From assembly GCF_002086485.1 (NCBI RefSeq), contig NZ_MVHF01000011.1, positions 62,001-126,000 of the forward strand: a stretch of DNA of 64,000 nucleotides. The letters run 5' to 3'. Within the stretch, counting starts at the first letter, position 1, and every line of letters starts with the position of its first letter. Both the position numbers and the translations under genes were made by a program. Under the pieces are notes generated by a model. It was not told where the DNA came from and did no database searches. It saw only the letters and a program-made list of their open reading frames with translations. Positions 56,595-64,000 of the stretch are shown one piece after another. Source of the DNA: Mycobacterium aquaticum. Lineage in GTDB: Bacteria > Actinomycetota > Actinomycetes > Mycobacteriales > Mycobacteriaceae.

Positions 56595-57580
56595 GACAGC
56601 TCCGCCTGCGCCCGCAACCTGTCCAACACATCGTCGCGCAACGCCTGTGGTTCCAGGGCCACCGCGTCGGCACCGTAGCTCGCGATCTCGCGCGCCAGCC
56701 GGTCGTACATACCGAGTTCGACGGTGATCTCCTCCCCCGCGCGCCCACCCAGGCTGCGCGGCGTAGTCGTGACGGCCTGCCTGCGCAGCGCCGTGGCCCG
56801 GCCACCGGCCACCCACACCCGGGCCCGTTCCCCGGTCGGCACGTCGGCGACGACGCGTCGCACGATCTCGCGCACGTTGACGCCATCGGGCTTGCGCACC
56901 GCACCGGCCTCGCCGATGAGCGTGACGCCGGATCCGATGCGGGACAGCCGAAATGTGCGGGTGTCGTCGCGGTCGCGGTCGTGCCCGACGAGATACCAGC
57001 GGCCGCGGTGGGTGACCACACCCCACGGCTCGACCGTGCGGGTGGTGTAGCCGGCGGTGCGCGACGGCCGGTGGTCGAATTGCACAGCGTGACCCGAATC
57101 GATGGCGGACAACAGGATTCGCAGAACTTCCTCGGACCCGCGCAGACCGGGCAGCACCGCGGTCGAGGTGATCGCGGCACCCGCGGCATCGGCCTCGACC
57201 TCCACCCCGGCCGCCCGCAGTTTGAGCAGGGCGCCCTGGGTTGCGGTGACCAGTTCCGGCGACTGCCACAGCTGGGTCGCCACTGCGACGGCAGTGGCCT
57301 CGTCCCCGGTCAACTGCACGGGCGGAAGTGCATACGCGTCGCGGTTGATCCGGTAGCCCTCGGTCGGATCGAATTTCGACACCCGGCCCGTCTCCAACGG
57401 GATGCCGAGATCACGCAGCTCGTTCTTGTCGCGCTCGAACATCCGCGAGAACGCCTCGTCGCTGGGGCTGTCGGCGTATCCGGCCACGCTCGCGCGAATC
57501 TTCTCCGCGGGCAGGAACGTTCGCGTGGACAGCAGCGCGATGACGAGGTTCATCAACCGCTCCACTTTGGATGTCGCCAC
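56591..57580 (-). CDS. pafB: WYL-domain transcription activator subunit PafB
   Basis: 329 residues: winged HTH (ATSKVERLMNLVIALLSTRTFLPAEKIRASVAGYADSPSDEAFSRMFERDKNELRDLG) and a C-terminal WYL domain. Despite the name it is a regulator, not a proteasome component. GTG at 57578-57580 lies 7 nt after TAAACT, so it can be transcribed on its own and is probably leaderless. pafC follows in an overlapping frame. The regulon is expected to include uvrB and polA of this window. Confidence 0.95.
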   Translation of the reverse strand: MATSKVERLMNLVIALLSTRTFLPAEKIRASVAGYADSPSDEAFSRMFERDKNELRDLGIPLETGRVSKFDPTEGYRINRDAYALPPVQLTGDEATAVAVATQLWQSPELVTATQGALLKLRAAGVEVEADAAGAAITSTAVLPGLRGSEEVLRILLSAIDSGHAVQFDHRPSRTAGYTTRTVEPWGVVTHRGRWYLVGHDRDRDDTRTFRLSRIGSGVTLIGEAGAVRKPDGVNVREIVRRVVADVPTGERARVWVAGGRATALRRQAVTTTPRSLGGRAGEEITVELGMYDRLAREIASYGADAVALEPQALRDDVLDRLRAQAELS

Positions 57581-57658
57581 AGCAAGGAGTTTAGGGGGCA
57601 ACCCGGCGGGATCCGGGCAGCGGTCGAGCGGGGCGTCGGCACCGACGCCCCGCGTCGC

Positions 57659-59017
57659 TCACATGCTGGCGATGAGCCGCTTGACCCGCTCGTCGACCGA
57701 CCGGAACGGGTCCTTGCACAGCACGGTGCGCTGCGCCTGATCGTTGAGCTTGAGGTGTACCCAGTCGACGGTGAAGTCGCGGCCGGCTTCCTGCGCGGCA
57801 GTGATGAATTCACCGCGCAGCTTGGCCCGCGTGGTCTGCGGCGGCGTGTTGACCGCGGCGTCGATCTCCTCGTCGGTGGCGATCCGCGCGGCCAGCCCCT
57901 TGCGCTGCAGCAGGTCGAACACGCCACGGCCGCGCTTGATGTCGTGGTAGGCCAGGTCGAGCTGGCTGATCTTCGGATCGGACAGCTCCAGGTTGTAGCG
58001 ATCCTGGTAGCGCTGGAACAGCTTGCGCTTGATCACCCAGTCGATCTCGGTGTCGACCTTGGCGAAGTCCTGACTTTCGACCGCGTCGAGCTGGCGGCCC
58101 CACAGATCCACCACCTGTTCGATCTGGGTGTTGGTTTCGCGGGTCTGCAGGTACTCGACCGCACGGCTGTAGTACTCACGCTGGATGTCCAGCGCGCTGG
58201 CCTGCCTGCCTCCTGCCAGTCGCACCGGACGTCGGCCGGTGAGGTCGTGACTGACCTCCCGGATGGCCCGGATGGGGTTGTCGAGCGAGAAGTCGCGGAA
58301 CGGTACGCCGGCCTCGATCATCTCCAGCACCAGCGAGGCCGTGCCCACCTTCAGCATGGTGGTGGCCTCGCACATGTTGGAGTCGCCGACGATGACGTGC
58401 AGCCGCCGGTATTTCTCCGCGTCGGCGTGCGGCTCGTCGCGCGTGTTGATGATCGGCCGCGACCGCGTGGTGGCGCTCGAGACGCCCTCCCAGATGTGCT
58501 CGGCTCGCTGCGAGAGGCAGAACGTCGCGGCCTTCGGGGTTTGCAAGACTTTGCCCGCACCGCAGATCAGCTGCCGGGTCACCAGGAACGGCAACAGCAC
58601 GTCAGAGATCCGCGAGAACTCACCGGCCCGCACGATCAGGTAGTTCTCATGGCAGCCGTAGGAGTTGCCCGCCGAGTCGGTGTTGTTCTTGAACAGATAG
58701 ATGTCACCGCCGATGCCCTCGTCGGCGAGCCGCTGCTCGGCGTCGATCAGGAGGTCCTCCAGTACGCGCTCGCCGGCCCGGTCGTGGGTGACCAACTGCA
58801 CGAGGTTGTCGCATTCGGCTGTGGCGTACTCGGGGTGACTACCCACATCCAGATACAAACGGGCGCCGTTGCGGAGGAAGACGTTTGAGCTGCGGCCCCA
58901 CGACACGACCCGCCGGAACAGATAGCGGGCAACCTCGTCGGGACTGAGCCGGCGATGGCCATGGAACGTGCAGGTCACACCGAATTCTGTCTCGATGCCC
59001 ATGATTCGTCGCTGCAC
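57659..59017 (-). CDS. pafA: Pup-protein ligase PafA
   Basis: 452 residues, the length recalled for M. tuberculosis PafA. The N-terminal I-M-G-I-E-T-E-F-G holds the metal/ATP-binding Glu 9 and 11; the middle segments [19 protein letters not shown] and HDIKRGRG are family-typical. It attaches Pup to Lys of target proteins. GTG at 59015-59017 lies 7 nt after TAAGCT. A longer frame to 59041 is not needed. It is followed by pafB after 78 nt. Confidence 0.96.
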   Translation of the reverse strand: MQRRIMGIETEFGVTCTFHGHRRLSPDEVARYLFRRVVSWGRSSNVFLRNGARLYLDVGSHPEYATAECDNLVQLVTHDRAGERVLEDLLIDAEQRLADEGIGGDIYLFKNNTDSAGNSYGCHENYLIVRAGEFSRISDVLLPFLVTRQLICGAGKVLQTPKAATFCLSQRAEHIWEGVSSATTRSRPIINTRDEPHADAEKYRRLHVIVGDSNMCEATTMLKVGTASLVLEMIEAGVPFRDFSLDNPIRAIREVSHDLTGRRPVRLAGGRQASALDIQREYYSRAVEYLQTRETNTQIEQVVDLWGRQLDAVESQDFAKVDTEIDWVIKRKLFQRYQDRYNLELSDPKISQLDLAYHDIKRGRGVFDLLQRKGLAARIATDEEIDAAVNTPPQTTRAKLRGEFITAAQEAGRDFTVDWVHLKLNDQAQRTVLCKDPFRSVDERVKRLIASM

Positions 59018-59110
59018 ACTATCGAGCTTACGGGGTCGCACTCACTATCGGTTGGCATCGAGCGGTCGCGTCGGCAGGCGTAGTCGTCGGGGTGACCGCC
59101 GGTGGGCGAT

Positions 59111-59773
59111 TCAGAGTTTGCCGGCGAGCGAGCCGTCGGGCAGTCCGAGGATGCGTTCGAACGCTTGTTGGTAGGCCGCGACGGCCTTGCGGGCGTGCGG
59201 CCCGGAGATGTCGATACCGACCGCACCGTCGGCCTTGATGGCCTCGATGAACGCGTCGGCCAGATGCAGTCCCATCGCGGTGATGATGCCGGCCGCCTCG
59301 TGCGGGAAGTCGGTGTGGAAGACGCCTTCCTCGCAGCCCTGCCTGATGATCGACTCCAGGAAGGGCGCCGTGGTGCGCATCGAGCCCTGTGTCATCTTCT
59401 GCCGCAACAGCGCGTTGTTCTCGTCATGCCACAGCCGGATCAGGGTGGCGACCGCGGTTGCGTTCTCCGACTTCCACGCGTACGACGCTGCGAAGTACGC
59501 ATGCAGCTTGTCCAGCGCCGACGTGTCGGGAGCGTCGACGATGCGGTGAAGACCGGCGGTGGCGCTTTCGCCCATCTGCTCGACGATGCCGTCCAGCAGC
59601 GCTTGTTTGGACCGAAAGTAGTGGTACAGCGCACCTTTGGAGATCTGCAGGGTGCTCAACAGATCCTCGATGGTCATCGCCGCGTAGCCCTTGTCGTGCA
59701 TGAGGTGCAGGGCGGCGTCGAGGATCTCGCCGCGCCGCGCGGCGTGTTCCTCGGGTTTCACCTGGCGTGCCAT
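59111..59773 (-). CDS. TetR-family regulator
   Basis: 220 residues with the HTH near 13-55 (GEILDAALHLMHDKGYAAMTIEDLLSTLQISKGALYHYFRSKQALL), and a ligand domain of the TetR_C_11-like type. ATG at 59771-59773. It is divergent from a small membrane protein 80 bp away, and the dyad between them at 59816-59836 is its likely site. Effector unknown. Confidence 0.9.
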   Translation of the reverse strand: MARQVKPEEHAARRGEILDAALHLMHDKGYAAMTIEDLLSTLQISKGALYHYFRSKQALLDGIVEQMGESATAGLHRIVDAPDTSALDKLHAYFAASYAWKSENATAVATLIRLWHDENNALLRQKMTQGSMRTTAPFLESIIRQGCEEGVFHTDFPHEAAGIITAMGLHLADAFIEAIKADGAVGIDISGPHARKAVAAYQQAFERILGLPDGSLAGKL

Positions 59774-59815
59774 GGGCCTCCGTTGACGTCGTGGTGCCTC
59801 GAGCCTAGCTTATTA

Positions 59816-59836
59816 ATAGACCGTCAGTCGGTTTAT
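59816..59836. promoter_or_regulatory. TetR operator between divergent genes
   Basis: ATAGACCG-TCAGT-CGGTTTAT, arms pairing at 7 of 8 positions. It is 21 bp long and lies between the TetR gene and the membrane protein, where a repressor would control both. Confidence 0.6.
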
Positions 59837-59853
59837 GAACTGCAGGAGGTCAG

Positions 59854-60288
59854 ATGCCCACGCCCACCGTCGAAGCAAGGCACCGCACACGTGTTTTCGC
59901 CAGGGTCCTCGGACCCTTCGTCGCCGTTGCCACGCTCATCATCGCGATCCGGTTGTCACAGCTCGGCGATCTGCTGGCCGACCTGTTCACCAGCGGCACG
60001 CTGCCTTGGATCCTGGGGGCGGCGATGTTGATGATGGGCTTGATCGTGATCGCGTTTCACCAGTACTGGTACAGCGTGACGGCCGTGCTGATCTCGCTGT
60101 TCGGGTGGTTCGTGGCGTTGCGTGGCGTGGCGATGATGGCGTTTCCGTCGGCGATCCGGACCGGTGCCGACACCACGCTGGGCAGCCCCGGCCTGGTGCT
60201 CGCGGCGCGGATTTTCTTCCTCATGCTCACGGCGATGGGCCTGTGGTTGACCTACGTCGGCTGGCGTCGCGAAACCGCCACGTCCTGA
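59854..60288 (+). CDS. small membrane protein, target of TetR
   Basis: 144 residues with about four hydrophobic helices (VLGPFVAVATLIIAI; GAAMLMMGLIVIAFH; VTAVLISLFGWFVALRG; LVLAARIFFLMLTAMGLWLTYVG) and few soluble parts. A good ribosome site (GGAGGT) precedes the ATG. Not recognised. It is probably repressed by the divergent TetR and may be an efflux or envelope protein. Confidence 0.8.
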   Translation: MPTPTVEARHRTRVFARVLGPFVAVATLIIAIRLSQLGDLLADLFTSGTLPWILGAAMLMMGLIVIAFHQYWYSVTAVLISLFGWFVALRGVAMMAFPSAIRTGADTTLGSPGLVLAARIFFLMLTAMGLWLTYVGWRRETATS

Positions 60289-60347
60289 TCCCGCCGACCT
60301 TTCCCAACCTGGCCCACAAGGCCGTGGCGGCGGATGAGAATTGACCG

Positions 60348-61217
60348 ATGTCCTCGCGCAGCGCTCCGGTGGACGGATTCCGATTGGCCTTCGATCGGCT
60401 CGGCATCGCGGGCGGGCCGCCTGTCGTGCTGTTGCACGGCTGGCCGGGCACCCGGCGGGACTACCGCAAGGTGGTTCCGCTGCTCACCGACGTGGCCGAC
60501 GTGATCGTGCCCGACCTGCGCGGATTCGGCGGCTCCGACAAGCACGCGGTCGCTGTGCAGCATTTCTACAGTGCGACGGCACAGGCGGCCAGCATCGTGG
60601 GACTGATCCACGAACTGGGTGTGCACGAGGTGGTCCTGGCCGGGTACGACGTCGGCAGCCGGGTGGCGCAGAGCGTGGCCCGCATGCACCCCCATCTGGC
60701 GAAGGCGCTCGTGCTCTCGCCGCCGCTGCCGGGCGCCGGCGACCGCGTGCTCAGCCCGCATGCCCAGCACGAGTTCTGGTATCAGGCGTTTCACCAACTG
60801 CCGATCGCCGACCGGCTGATCGACGGGAACCCCGAAATCGTGCGGGAGTATCTGCGGCACTTCTGGAATCACTGGTCGGGGCCGGCCTTCACCGTCACCG
60901 AGGACGACCTGGACCGGCTCGTCTCCGACTATGCGCTGCCCGGGGCGTTCGCCGCCTCGCTGGCCTGGTACCGCGCGGGAGCAGGCACCGTCGCGCAGTC
61001 GCTGACCGAGCTGCCACCCGACCGGGCCGTCAAGATCAACGCCCGCACCGATGTGCTGTGGCCCCAGCACGACCCGCTGTTCCCGACCGCGTGGGCCGAC
61101 CGCCTGGACGATTACTTCGTCGACGTCCGGTTGCACACCGCCGACGGCGCAGGACATTTCACCCCACTGGAATGCCCCGAGGAGTTCGCCGGGCTGATCC
61201 GCGACGTCATCGGCTGA
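60348..61217 (+). CDS. alpha/beta hydrolase with Asp nucleophile (epoxide hydrolase/dehalogenase type)
   Basis: 289 residues. HGWPG (30-34) supplies the oxyanion side, DLRGFGGSDK is at 56-65, and the nucleophile elbow is G-Y-D-V-G with Asp at 101, not Ser. An Asp nucleophile is the mark of epoxide hydrolases, haloalkane and fluoroacetate dehalogenases; the sequence does not say which. His is expected in DGAGHFTPLE. ATG 60348. Separated by 59 nt from the membrane gene. The 3' end overlaps the convergent gene by 11 bp. Confidence 0.9.
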   Translation: MSSRSAPVDGFRLAFDRLGIAGGPPVVLLHGWPGTRRDYRKVVPLLTDVADVIVPDLRGFGGSDKHAVAVQHFYSATAQAASIVGLIHELGVHEVVLAGYDVGSRVAQSVARMHPHLAKALVLSPPLPGAGDRVLSPHAQHEFWYQAFHQLPIADRLIDGNPEIVREYLRHFWNHWSGPAFTVTEDDLDRLVSDYALPGAFAASLAWYRAGAGTVAQSLTELPPDRAVKINARTDVLWPQHDPLFPTAWADRLDDYFVDVRLHTADGAGHFTPLECPEEFAGLIRDVIG

Positions 61218-62466
61218 CCGAGCGCGGCCCCGCACCGACCGCGTCGGCGAGCAGTTGCACCAACCACCCGAGCAGAGGTGCCCGCATCACCCAGCCCACC
61301 ACCGCCCACCCGACGCTGATGTGCTCGAGCGCCGCACCGATGGCTCGGGTGCCCTGCAGCACAACCGAATCGGACTCGTAGCGGACCCGGCGCAGATCCT
61401 CCGGGTGGTCTTCAGCGGGTTCGAGCGTCAGCGCGACGGGATGCCGACGCTGTAGCCAGCCCGCGACCTCGCTGCACGGATCACACGTCACCGCTGCGTA
61501 CAACCGGGCCGGCGAGCGGTGCGGATAGGGCCGCAGGCGTGGCACCCAGTCGTGCACCGCACGGCGATACTCCAGCCAGGGCGCGCCGAAGCGCGCGGCC
61601 AGCTGATCGCGTTCGTGCCAGCCGGCAATGCCTGCGCTGAACACCACGCCGACGCCGGCGGCCAGCACCAGCCCCGGAGCGCCGAGTACGGCCGCCTCGA
61701 TCACCAGCAGCAGCGCCGCGCAGACCTGCATGGGGTTGGCGAGGTAGGCGTATGGCCCGCAGGTCACCAGGGCAGGTGGTGGATCCCAGGGAAACGGCGT
61801 GCCGCCGTGGCGAGCGAAGTCGGCCACCGCGCGCAACGCGATCAGCACCAGCACCGCCGCGATCTGCAGCAGCGCCCAATCCACGGGGCCGCCGATCCGG
61901 TGCCACGCCTGCGCCCAGGACGTGTCGGTCAGAGCGAACGTCGCCGCGGGTATGACGAACAGCAGCAGCGCACCGAACAGCACCACCTGCAGGCCGGCCC
62001 GCAGCCACACTGAGCGCCCGGTGGCAGTCGCCCAGCCCAGCAGCACCGCGGGCAGCAGGCAGAGCAGCACGCCGATCAGCTCGCCGGCCCACCAGCCGGC
62101 CCGCAACCACACCAGCGGTGCCAAACTGCCCATCGCCACGATGTCCGCGGCCACCAGAACGGCAACCGTGACAAGGGGATTCACCCACCGCATCAGCAGC
62201 ACCGGCACCGCGCCCCACAGCAGCGCCCAGCCGAGCATCACGTCGAGAGGCACACCCGACCACATCAGCCCGGCGGTGCCGAAGCTCCACCAGCCCGCCG
62301 CGACCGCGACGGCGTTGAGCGCTGCGAGCCACACCACGTTCCACAATGTCGCGAGCGCCGCGCCGACCCGTTCTCCGGGTGCGGCCACCCACAGTGCCCC
62401 TGCCAGCACCGCCGGAACCAGCACGGCGCCGTTGCGCAGCGTCGCGACGTCCAGCCCGGTGGTCAC
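61207..62466 (-). CDS. isoprenylcysteine-methyltransferase-like membrane protein fused to a CPxC-like (DCC-type) domain
   Basis: 419 residues. The first about 330 residues have about nine membrane helices. DPPPALVTCGPYAYLANPMQ (about 222-241) resembles the core of ICMT/PEMT-type membrane methyltransferases (GPY-x5-NPM). The C-terminal about 90 residues contain C-D-P-C (VTCDPCSEVAGWLQRRHP) in a frame like DCC-family thiol oxidoreductases, and end in a hydrophobic helix. The GTG (62464-62466) overlaps the upstream gene by 4 bp, so both are coupled and stand behind prcA. A link to the proteasome is not shown. Start confidence is moderate. Confidence 0.65.
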   Translation of the reverse strand: MTTGLDVATLRNGAVLVPAVLAGALWVAAPGERVGAALATLWNVVWLAALNAVAVAAGWWSFGTAGLMWSGVPLDVMLGWALLWGAVPVLLMRWVNPLVTVAVLVAADIVAMGSLAPLVWLRAGWWAGELIGVLLCLLPAVLLGWATATGRSVWLRAGLQVVLFGALLLFVIPAATFALTDTSWAQAWHRIGGPVDWALLQIAAVLVLIALRAVADFARHGGTPFPWDPPPALVTCGPYAYLANPMQVCAALLLVIEAAVLGAPGLVLAAGVGVVFSAGIAGWHERDQLAARFGAPWLEYRRAVHDWVPRLRPYPHRSPARLYAAVTCDPCSEVAGWLQRRHPVALTLEPAEDHPEDLRRVRYESDSVVLQGTRAIGAALEHISVGWAVVGWVMRAPLLGWLVQLLADAVGAGPRSVSR

Positions 62467-63428
62467 GGCCGGAGGTCGATGGCGTCCAGCAGATAGCCCG
62501 CGGCGCGCTGGGTGACCACGTGCTCGATGGGCCCGAAATACCATGCCGGGGCCAACCGCCGCGTGTAGCTCAGCGACCAGGTGATCTCGGTGTGGCCGGC
62601 ATCTACGGCACGCCAGCTCACGTCCGACGAACGCCAGGTCAACCACGTTGCCAGCGGGGTGTTGTCCGCGATCGGCAGCAGACGCACCGAATCCTCTGTC
62701 CTCGCGGCGATCTGGAGTTCCAGCGCGGACTGCGCCTCACCCCAATGGTGCTGCGCGATGAACCCCGGCCGGTGGTGGGCGCCGGCGAACATCACCACTC
62801 TGCGGTCCCCCACCGTCAAACCGCTGCCGTGGTCCATCAGTGGCTGCGGAAAGCCGAGCGCGAGAACACCGGCCGGCTTCACGTCGCCGAACCGCAGCGG
62901 ACGGGCCAGCGCAGCCGCAACCTGCGCGGGGGTGGCTGCGACCGTGCGCGTCGCCGTGACGGTGCTGTCGCCCGGCAGGGTGAGGGCGGGCACGACACCT
63001 TCGAGCGAGAGCACCAGCGCCACGGCGGGCAGCACCACGATGCGAGCGCCGGGCGGGCGATCGGACTTGCGCACCGCCCCCACGATCAGCGCCACGATGA
63101 TGCCGACCGCGTAGAACAACGGCGCGGAGATGATCACGCACACGAAACCCTCGCCCGCCACCGGAATTGCGAGCAGCAGCAAGATGGTGATCGCCTTGAG
63201 CGTCATGGAGATCAGCCGATCCGGGTTTGCGGTGAGCGTGAGGATCAACGCGAGCACGGTGGGGATCCCGATGTAGAACGCGGCGCTCTGTCCGAGGCCG
63301 AAGCCCTTGATGACCTTGAACAGCACGACTCCGACGACGAACGCGAGGATGAGCCCCGCCAGCGACCACTGCGCCCGGCTCGGCCGGTAGCCGCGCGGCG
63401 CGACCGGCGGAGCTCCCCCGTCGTCCAC
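62463..63428 (-). CDS. membrane protein with SRPBCC-like C-terminus, directly behind prcA
   Basis: 321 residues. The first about 140 hold four to five membrane helices. From about residue 150 (STVTATRTVAATPAQVAAALA...) to the end the pattern is that of SRPBCC/START-type domains (repeated strand-rich segments with FPQPL, GHTEITWSLSY), which bind hydrophobic ligands. GTG at 63426-63428 starts 5 nt after the prcA stop, and it is followed by the methyltransferase-like gene with a 4-bp overlap. The start is inferred: the longer frame (to 63512) would overlap prcA. Confidence 0.65.
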   Translation of the reverse strand: MDDGGAPPVAPRGYRPSRAQWSLAGLILAFVVGVVLFKVIKGFGLGQSAAFYIGIPTVLALILTLTANPDRLISMTLKAITILLLLAIPVAGEGFVCVIISAPLFYAVGIIVALIVGAVRKSDRPPGARIVVLPAVALVLSLEGVVPALTLPGDSTVTATRTVAATPAQVAAALARPLRFGDVKPAGVLALGFPQPLMDHGSGLTVGDRRVVMFAGAHHRPGFIAQHHWGEAQSALELQIAARTEDSVRLLPIADNTPLATWLTWRSSDVSWRAVDAGHTEITWSLSYTRRLAPAWYFGPIEHVVTQRAAGYLLDAIDLRP

Positions 63429-63433
63429 GTCGG

Positions 63434-64000
63434 CTACTCGGCCGGTGCCTTGTCCGGATCCGGTTCGGGCAGCAGCGTTTCCAGAGCGGATCCGGTGATC
63501 CGTCGGAAACAACGCCGCGGCCGCTTGGCATCGAGAACGGCAACCTCGAGCGTCGAGGGGCCGAGTTTGCGTGGCTCGGAACCTTCGGCACCAGCGCTGA
63601 GCGCCTCGACGGCGATCTTCACGGCAGCGCCCAGATCGGCGTTCTCGGTGTACGACTCGCCCAGCTTGGCGACGATGGGTTCGGTCGTTCCGCCCATCAC
63701 CACGTAGTGCGGTTCGTCGGCGATCGATCCGTCGTAGGTGATCCGGTAGAGCTCAGGGGCTTTCGTCTCGCCGTAGTGCGCAACCTCGGCCACACACAGC
63801 TCGACCTCGAAAGGCTTCGGTTGTTCGGTGAAGATGGTGCCCAGCGTCTGCGCGTACACGTTGGCCAGCTGGCGACCGGTGACATCACGACGGTCGTACG
63901 CGTAGCCGCGGGTGTCGGCGTACTGAATGCCGCCGACCCGCAACTTGTCGAACTCGCTGAACCTGCCCACCGCGGCGAAACCGACCCGGTCGTAGAGCTC
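63434..64000 (-). CDS. prcA: proteasome subunit alpha, C-terminal part
   Basis: 189 codons of the 20S proteasome alpha subunit; the 5' end is outside the window. The visible part reads [20 protein letters not shown], then [32 protein letters not shown], the core of the M. tuberculosis PrcA sequence as recalled. It forms the gate ring with seven-fold symmetry for PrcB and takes pupylated substrates via Mpa. The C-terminal tail is a few residues different from M. tuberculosis. Downstream genes start 5 nt later. Confidence 0.96.
   Translation of the reverse strand, partial: ELYDRVGFAAVGRFSEFDKLRVGGIQYADTRGYAYDRRDVTGRQLANVYAQTLGTIFTEQPKPFEVELCVAEVAHYGETKAPELYRITYDGSIADEPHYVVMGGTTEPIVAKLGESYTENADLGAAVKIAVEALSAGAEGSEPRKLGPSTLEVAVLDAKRPRRCFRRITGSALETLLPEPDPDKAPAE

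Overview
The window is high-GC DNA with the gene content and order of a mycobacterium, most likely a fast-growing Mycolicibacterium. I recognise by memory blocks that match M. tuberculosis H37Rv gene order: uvrB-Rv1632c-coaE-rpsA-polA-Rv1628c-Rv1627c; lipT-lppI-Rv2049c-rbpA-ppm1-fxsA; cobN-cobG-cobH-cobIJ-cobK-cobM-cobL-Rv2073c-Rv2074; pepE-Rv2090-Rv2091c-helY-tatC-tatA-pafC-pafB-pafA; and finally prcA. Species was not determined. Ppm1 and Lnt are separate genes here, as I recall for M. smegmatis and unlike the fused M. tuberculosis protein. Many genes have a TANNNT -10 element 6-7 nt before the start codon, the mycobacterial leaderless promoter layout. The open reading frames leave almost no gaps: no stretch over 300 bases lacks a gene. 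I saw no tRNA, rRNA, CRISPR array, insertion sequence or prophage.

Layout. 1-11 kb: an esterase fragment, uvrB, a DUF402 gene that seems to start with ATT, a secreted protein, coaE, rpsA, a PrsW-like protease, a LysE exporter and polA. 11-16 kb: an accessory patch with a LysR regulator, two FAD monooxygenases, an alpha/beta hydrolase, a TetR regulator and a decayed fragment of a DUF35 gene. 16-18.5 kb: an intact DUF35/thiolase-like pair behind a perfect KstR (cholesterol regulon) operator. 18.5-29 kb: copper amine oxidase, LipT esterase, LppI-like lipoprotein, rbpA, ppm1, lnt, an amidohydrolase, fxsA and two tandem PPOX-type flavin proteins. 29-48 kb: the aerobic cobalamin pathway (cobN, cobG, cobH, cobIJ, cobK, cobM, cobL), interrupted by a MoxR/DUF58/DUF4129 membrane cluster and by a DUF4139 gene plus a TetR/kinase pair. 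48-59 kb: pepE, a 5'-3' exonuclease, helY, tatC, tatA and the pafABC genes. 59-64 kb: TetR with a divergent membrane protein, an Asp-nucleophile hydrolase, two membrane proteins in an overlapping pair, and the 3' part of prcA.

How the parts connect. DNA repair and protein turnover meet here: pafB and pafC encode the subunits of the mycobacterial DNA-damage activator PafBC, and sequences fitting the PafBC-type (RecA-NDp) promoter, a TTGTCGGAG-like box 8 nt before a -10, stand directly upstream of both uvrB and polA in the same window. pafA (Pup ligase) and prcA (proteasome alpha subunit) belong to the Pup-proteasome system. The cobalamin genes provide most ring-contraction and methylation steps.

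The least explained items are the AUU-initiated DUF402 gene, the methyltransferase-like/CPxC-like fusion translationally coupled to an SRPBCC-like membrane protein right behind prcA, a 35-residue membrane microprotein behind a perfect dyad near cobN, and the DUF35 remnant. I did not find a clearly new multi-gene system; these are leads only.
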